In this document: positions 5,518-8,041 of the stretch, piece after piece
Layout of the letters: every line of letters begins with the position of its first letter
Position numbering within the stretch: the first letter of the stretch is position 1
From: an uncultured Eubacteriales bacterium
Lineage (GTDB): Bacteria; Bacillota; Clostridia; Oscillospirales; Oscillospiraceae
Length of the DNA stretch: 8,041 bases
Assembly (NCBI GenBank): GCA_900551355.1
Contig: URVR01000073.1
Span: 1 to 8,041 of the forward strand
Direction: 5' to 3'
Program-made: the position numbers and the translations under genes
The notes under the pieces: generated by a model
Databases searched by the model: none
Told to the model about the DNA's origin: nothing
What the model saw: only the letters and a program-made list of their open reading frames with translations

Positions 5518-5903
5518 CCGGGGCACGGTCTGCGCCGCGGAAGGGCGGACGGGCCGAGGGCAGCTGGGGCGAGGCGCTGGCGGCGGATTACCTGCGGCAG
5601 CGGGGATTCCGGCTGGCGGCCCACAGCTACCACTGCCGGTTCGGAGAGATCGACCTTATCGCCTGGGACGGGGACATCCTGTGCTTCGTGGAGGTCAAGA
5701 CCCGCACCAACACGGACATGGGACTGCCCCGGGAGTATGTGACCCCGGCCAAGCAGAAGCGGCTGAAAAAGACGGCGCTGTACTACCTCAGCGAAAAGCA
5801 GCTGGACTGTCCCGCCCGGTTCGACGTGGCGGAGGTCTATGCGGACAGCCCTTACAGCCGGGAGAACGCCCGCATAGAATATCTGGAAAACGCCTTTGAA
5901 TAG
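5514..5903 (+). CDS. yraN: YraN/UPF0102 family endonuclease-like protein
   Basis: The 129-residue product matches the UPF0102 (YraN) pattern: SWGEALAADYLRQRGFRL near 21-38, then FGEIDLIAWDGD and LCFVEVKTRTN, and K residues in the PAKQKRLKKTALYYL helix. The E-x-D ... E-V-K arrangement is that of a PD-(D/E)XK nuclease fold, which suggests nucleic-acid cleavage, but no substrate is established for the family to my knowledge. The length is usual (about 120 residues). ATG 5514 overlaps the rnhB stop as ATGA and has GGAGG at 5502-5506, 7 bases upstream. Location directly after rnhB is a common bacterial arrangement. Confidence 0.93.
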   Translation: MTGARSAPRKGGRAEGSWGEALAADYLRQRGFRLAAHSYHCRFGEIDLIAWDGDILCFVEVKTRTNTDMGLPREYVTPAKQKRLKKTALYYLSEKQLDCPARFDVAEVYADSPYSRENARIEYLENAFE

Positions 5904-5915
5904 GGGAGTGACAGC

Positions 5916-6893
5916 ATGGCGATACCATATTTTGACGCCCACTGCGACACCATCTGGCGCTGCATGGTGACAGAGCCGGTGGCGGGCTACGGCGAGACGG
6001 AGGCGGAGCAGCGGGCCTATTTCCGGAGCGGCGGCAGCCTGCGGCAGAACGGCGGGCACGTCGATCTGGAGCGGGGCCGGGGCTTTGCCCGGCGGGGCCA
6101 GTTCTTCGCCCTGTACGACGATGTGAAGGCCCTGCCGGCGGGGACGGCGTGGCAGCGGTGCCGGGAGATGCACGACTGGTTCCTGCGGGAGCTGGAGGAG
6201 AACGGCGACATGGCCGCGCTGTGCCGCACCGGCGCGGAGGCGGACGCGGCGGCGCTGACCGGGAAAACGGCGGCGTTCCTCAGCGTGGAGGGCGCGGATC
6301 TGCTGGACTGTAAAGTGGAAAACCTGCACACCGCGGCGGGCTGGGGCGTGCGCTTTGTGAACCCGGTGTGGAACAACGCCAACGCCCTCAGCGGCAGCTG
6401 CGCCGATGATCCCGACCGGGGCCTGTCGCCGAAGGGGCGGGACTTCGTCCGGGAGATGGGGCAGCTGGGCGTGTATGCCGATGTGTCCCACCTGTCCGAC
6501 CCGGGGTTCTGGGACCTGTTCCGCATGACGGAAAGACCCGTGGTGGCATCACATTCCAACGCAAGGGCGCTGTGCCCCCACCGGCGGAATCTGACGGACG
6601 ACATGTTCCGGGCCATCCGGGACACCGGCGGCGTGGTGGGCCTCAACCTGTACCGGGACTTTGTGGGCGGCACGTCCATGGACGCGCTGACGGCCCATGT
6701 GGAGCACTTTCTGGCGCTGGACGGAGAAAAGACCCTGTGCATCGGCGGCGATCTGGACGGCTGCGAGGCGCTGGCGGCGGGGCTGCGCGGCGTGGAGGAT
6801 GTGCCGCGGCTGTACGAGGCGCTGGAGAAGCGGGGCTACGGAAAAGCCCTGCTGGAGGACATATTCTGGAACAATCTGCGCAGGCTGCTGTGA
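5916..6893 (+). CDS. M19 family (membrane/renal-type) dipeptidase
   Basis: The 325-residue protein belongs to peptidase family M19, zinc enzymes that hydrolyse dipeptides, often including those with a D-residue at the C-terminal side. The metal ligands are all present in order: H9 and D11 (FDAHCDT), E125 (SVEGADLL), H192 (DVSHLSD) and H213 (ASHSNAR), with the active-site aspartate D279 in GGDLDG. The PHRRNLTDD and GGVVGLNLYRDF segments are also typical. No signal peptide is seen, so it is probably cytoplasmic. ATG 5916 has GGGGAG at 5903-5908, 7 bases upstream, beginning in the yraN stop. It is separated from yraN by 12 bases, so it belongs to the same operon. Whether it recycles peptidoglycan peptides, degrades food-derived peptides or does something else cannot be told from context. 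Confidence 0.93.
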   Translation: MAIPYFDAHCDTIWRCMVTEPVAGYGETEAEQRAYFRSGGSLRQNGGHVDLERGRGFARRGQFFALYDDVKALPAGTAWQRCREMHDWFLRELEENGDMAALCRTGAEADAAALTGKTAAFLSVEGADLLDCKVENLHTAAGWGVRFVNPVWNNANALSGSCADDPDRGLSPKGRDFVREMGQLGVYADVSHLSDPGFWDLFRMTERPVVASHSNARALCPHRRNLTDDMFRAIRDTGGVVGLNLYRDFVGGTSMDALTAHVEHFLALDGEKTLCIGGDLDGCEALAAGLRGVEDVPRLYEALEKRGYGKALLEDIFWNNLRRLL

Positions 6894-6921
6894 GACGGCG
6901 GCCGGGGAAAGGAGGGACGCC

Positions 6922-7611
6922 ATGGCGCTGTACGCCATCGGGGATCTGCATCTGTCGCTGAACAGCGACAAGCCCATGGACATCTTCGGCGAGAAGTGGC
7001 AGGGCTATGTGGACAAGATCAGGGCGGGCTTCGCACCGCTGCACGAGGACGACGTCACCGTGCTGTGCGGCGACCTCAGCTGGGGCATGAGTCTGGAGGA
7101 ATCGCTGGCGGACTTTCAGTTCATCCACGCCCTGCCGGGGAAGAAGATCCTGATGAAGGGCAACCACGACTACTGGTGGAACACCGCCTCCAAGATGCAG
7201 CGGTTTTTTGACCAGCACAGGCTGGACTCCTTTGAGCTCCTGCACAACAACTGCCTGTTTTACGGGGACAAGGCCCTGTGCGGCACCCGGGGCTGGTTCT
7301 ACGAGCTGGACAATGAGGGCACCCACAACGGCAAGATGCTGGCCCGGGAGGCCGGACGGCTGGAGACGTCCCTGCAGGCGGCGGGGGATCGGGAGAAGCT
7401 GTGCTTCCTCCACTATCCGCCGCTGTATCAGGGCTACGAGTGTCCGGAGATCCTGCGGCTTTTGCAGCGGTACGGGGTGAAGCGGTGCTTTTACGGCCAT
7501 CTCCACGGTGCCAGCCACAAGCGGGCGCTGGAGGGGATGCACTACGGCACCGAGTTTTCACTGGTGGCCGGGGACTGGCTGGATTTCGTCCCTAAAAAAA
7601 TTTGCGAATAA
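6922..7611 (+). CDS. Calcineurin-like metallophosphoesterase
   Basis: This 229-residue protein has the full set of metallophosphoesterase motifs: GDLHLS (D8, H10), GDLSW (D51), GNHDYWW (N81, H82), HYPP (H164) and GHLHG (H193, H195). These ligands bind two metal ions and the family hydrolyses phosphomonoesters or phosphodiesters. It resembles the COG1768-type predicted phosphohydrolases, whose substrate I do not know. It is a stand-alone catalytic domain with no signal peptide or membrane segment. ATG 6922 is preceded by AAGGAGG at 6909-6915 with 6-base spacing; the much longer open frame from 6697 lies inside the dipeptidase gene and is not used. It is the last gene of the operon, 28 bases after the dipeptidase stop. 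The C-terminus ends after a run of seven A bases (7594-7600). Confidence 0.92.
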   Translation: MALYAIGDLHLSLNSDKPMDIFGEKWQGYVDKIRAGFAPLHEDDVTVLCGDLSWGMSLEESLADFQFIHALPGKKILMKGNHDYWWNTASKMQRFFDQHRLDSFELLHNNCLFYGDKALCGTRGWFYELDNEGTHNGKMLAREAGRLETSLQAAGDREKLCFLHYPPLYQGYECPEILRLLQRYGVKRCFYGHLHGASHKRALEGMHYGTEFSLVAGDWLDFVPKKICE

Positions 7612-7616
7612 GAGAA

Positions 7617-7642
7617 AAAACAGTGGAAATTCCCATTGTTTT
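7617..7642 (+). terminator. Probable weak rho-independent terminator of the rbgA operon
   Basis: A 10-bp stem pairs 7617-7626 with 7633-7642 (one G-U pair) around a 6-base loop and runs from an A-rich left arm into a T-rich right arm. It begins 5 bases after the phosphoesterase stop. The stem has few G-C pairs, and it overlaps the tig promoter. Confidence 0.5.
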
Positions 7643-7652
7643 CTGTTATCAT
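7624..7652 (+). promoter_or_regulatory. Promoter candidate for tig
   Basis: TATCAT (7647-7652) with TG at 7644-7645 makes an extended -10, and TGGAAA (7624-7629) lies 17 bases upstream as a weaker -35 (4 of 6). Transcription would begin near 7659. A second reading with TACTAT (7652-7657) is possible but matches less well. The region is AT-rich. Confidence 0.55.
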
Positions 7653-7711
7653 ACTATATTGCATTGGTGTTGCTATGAAAACAGGCCGATGCGGAACGGA
7701 GGAATAAACAA

Positions 7712-7991
7712 ATGACTGTGAAAAGCTGCGAGAAACTGGAGAAGAGCAGAGTTGCCCTGACCATCGAGACGAGCGCCGAGGAGTTCGAGGCCGCCGTCAA
7801 CAAGGCGTATCTGAAGATGCGCGGTAAGATCAACGTACCCGGCTTCCGTGTCGGCAAGGCGCCCCGCAAGATCATCGAGAAGATGTACGGCGCTGAGGTC
7901 TTCTATGAGGAAGCTGTCAATATCATCCTGCCCGACGCCTATGAGGACGCCGTGAAGGAGCAGGGTCTGGAGACTGTCGGTTATCCCCAGG
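7712..7991 (+). CDS. tig: Trigger factor, N-terminal fragment
   Basis: The first 93 codons of trigger factor are present, cut by the library end at 7991. The ribosome-binding domain signature GFRVGKAP is at residues 44-51, preceded by the family-typical LTIETSAEEFEAAVNKAY and followed by YGAEVFYEEAVNIILPDAYEDAV. Trigger factor binds next to the ribosomal exit tunnel and folds nascent chains, with peptidyl-prolyl isomerase activity in the part missing here. ATG 7712 has GGAGG at 7698-7702, 9 bases upstream. Codon use resembles rplS, as expected for a highly expressed gene. The open frame continues past 7991, but those residues (VSYTHLRAHET and so on) are translated adapter and must be trimmed. 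The full protein would be about 430 residues. Confidence 0.96.
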
Positions 7992-8041
7992 CTGTCTCTT
8001 ATACACATCTCCGAGCCCACGAGACGTAGAGGAATCTCGTA
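7992..8041 (+). other. Nextera P7-side sequencing adapter (not biological)
   Basis: Bases 7992-8010 are the reverse complement of the Tn5 mosaic end (CTGTCTCTTATACACATCT), 8011-8025 the Nextera read-2 overhang, 8026-8033 (GTAGAGGA) the i7 index position, and 8034-8041 the start of the P7 flow-cell sequence. From memory the index matches Nextera N712. Genome sequence ends at 7991. Confidence 0.98.

Noticed and set aside
5439..6491. Long minus-strand open frame opposite rnhB, yraN and the dipeptidase
   Set aside because: It spans three well-supported genes, has low-complexity composition and no motif; GC-driven shadow.
6697..6921. Extended N-terminus for the phosphoesterase
   Set aside because: It lies entirely in the dipeptidase gene; ATG 6922 has a good ribosome binding site and GDLHLS begins right after it.
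6643..7542. Long minus-strand open frame opposite the dipeptidase and phosphoesterase
   Set aside because: It overlaps two genes with complete catalytic motifs and shows no family features of its own.
7594..7600. Run of seven A near the phosphoesterase end as a programmed frameshift
   Set aside because: The zero frame reads CCT AAA AAA ATT, so the base before the two lysine codons is T and the heptamer is not in slippery register; the gene ends three codons after the ATT codon.
7661..7692. Seven-bp stem in the tig leader (GCATTGG with CCGATGC)
   Set aside because: One G-U pair and an 18-base loop make it no better than chance; no known tig leader element is recognised.
49..7991. Search for a new defence, mobile or biosynthetic system
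   Set aside because: All frames are accounted for by conserved chromosomal genes; no transposase, integrase, CRISPR repeats, toxin-antitoxin pair, tRNA or attachment site was seen.

Overview
The window reads as a 7,943-base bacterial insert (49-7991) with Illumina Nextera adapter sequence still attached at both ends (1-48 and 7992-8041). The insert looks chromosomal and GC-rich (roughly 60-65% by eye), and every gene is on the + strand. Strong AGGAGG-type ribosome binding sites, SigA-like promoters, and the order rplS-ylqF(rbgA)-rnhB-yraN next to a SpoIVFA/SpoIVFB-like pair and the TIGR03960/TIGR03936 pair point to a Clostridia-class Firmicute. A high-GC gut Oscillospiraceae (Oscillibacter/Flavonifractor-like) is my best guess, but that is inference from style, not a database match.

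Layout. Region 1 (49-3290) holds the C-terminus of an M23 (LytM) peptidase, an M50 site-2-type membrane protease, a B12-binding-like radical SAM protein (TIGR03960) and its usual partner, a DUF2344 protein (TIGR03936). The genes overlap or are closely spaced, and a promoter candidate at the end of the M50 gene could drive the last two separately. Region 2 (3291-3868) is a self-contained rplS unit: SigA promoter, structured leader, ribosomal protein L19, and a perfect 11-bp rho-independent terminator. Region 3 (3885-7642) is a five-gene operon: promoter, a leader with an unusual AT-rich three-segment inverted/direct repeat, then rbgA, rnhB and yraN (linked by ATGA overlaps), an M19 dipeptidase and a calcineurin-like metallophosphoesterase, ending in a weak terminator. 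Region 4 starts trigger factor (tig) from its own promoter and is cut by the library end after 93 codons.

Taken together this is mostly housekeeping DNA: ribosome assembly (L19, RbgA), removal of RNA from DNA (RNase HII), nascent-chain folding (trigger factor), a probable sporulation-type intramembrane protease module, and two genes of unknown role. I see no mobile element, CRISPR array, tRNA, rRNA or convincing new defence or biosynthetic system. The points most worth a second look are the ylqF leader repeat, the rplS leader with complementary hairpin loops, an RNase HII whose GRG motif reads GAG, a second CX3CX2C motif at the end of the radical SAM protein, and the adapter sequence that creates chimeric ends.

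There is no gene-free stretch longer than 300 bases. The two largest gaps (3291-3483 and 3823-4018) hold the regulatory elements listed below.
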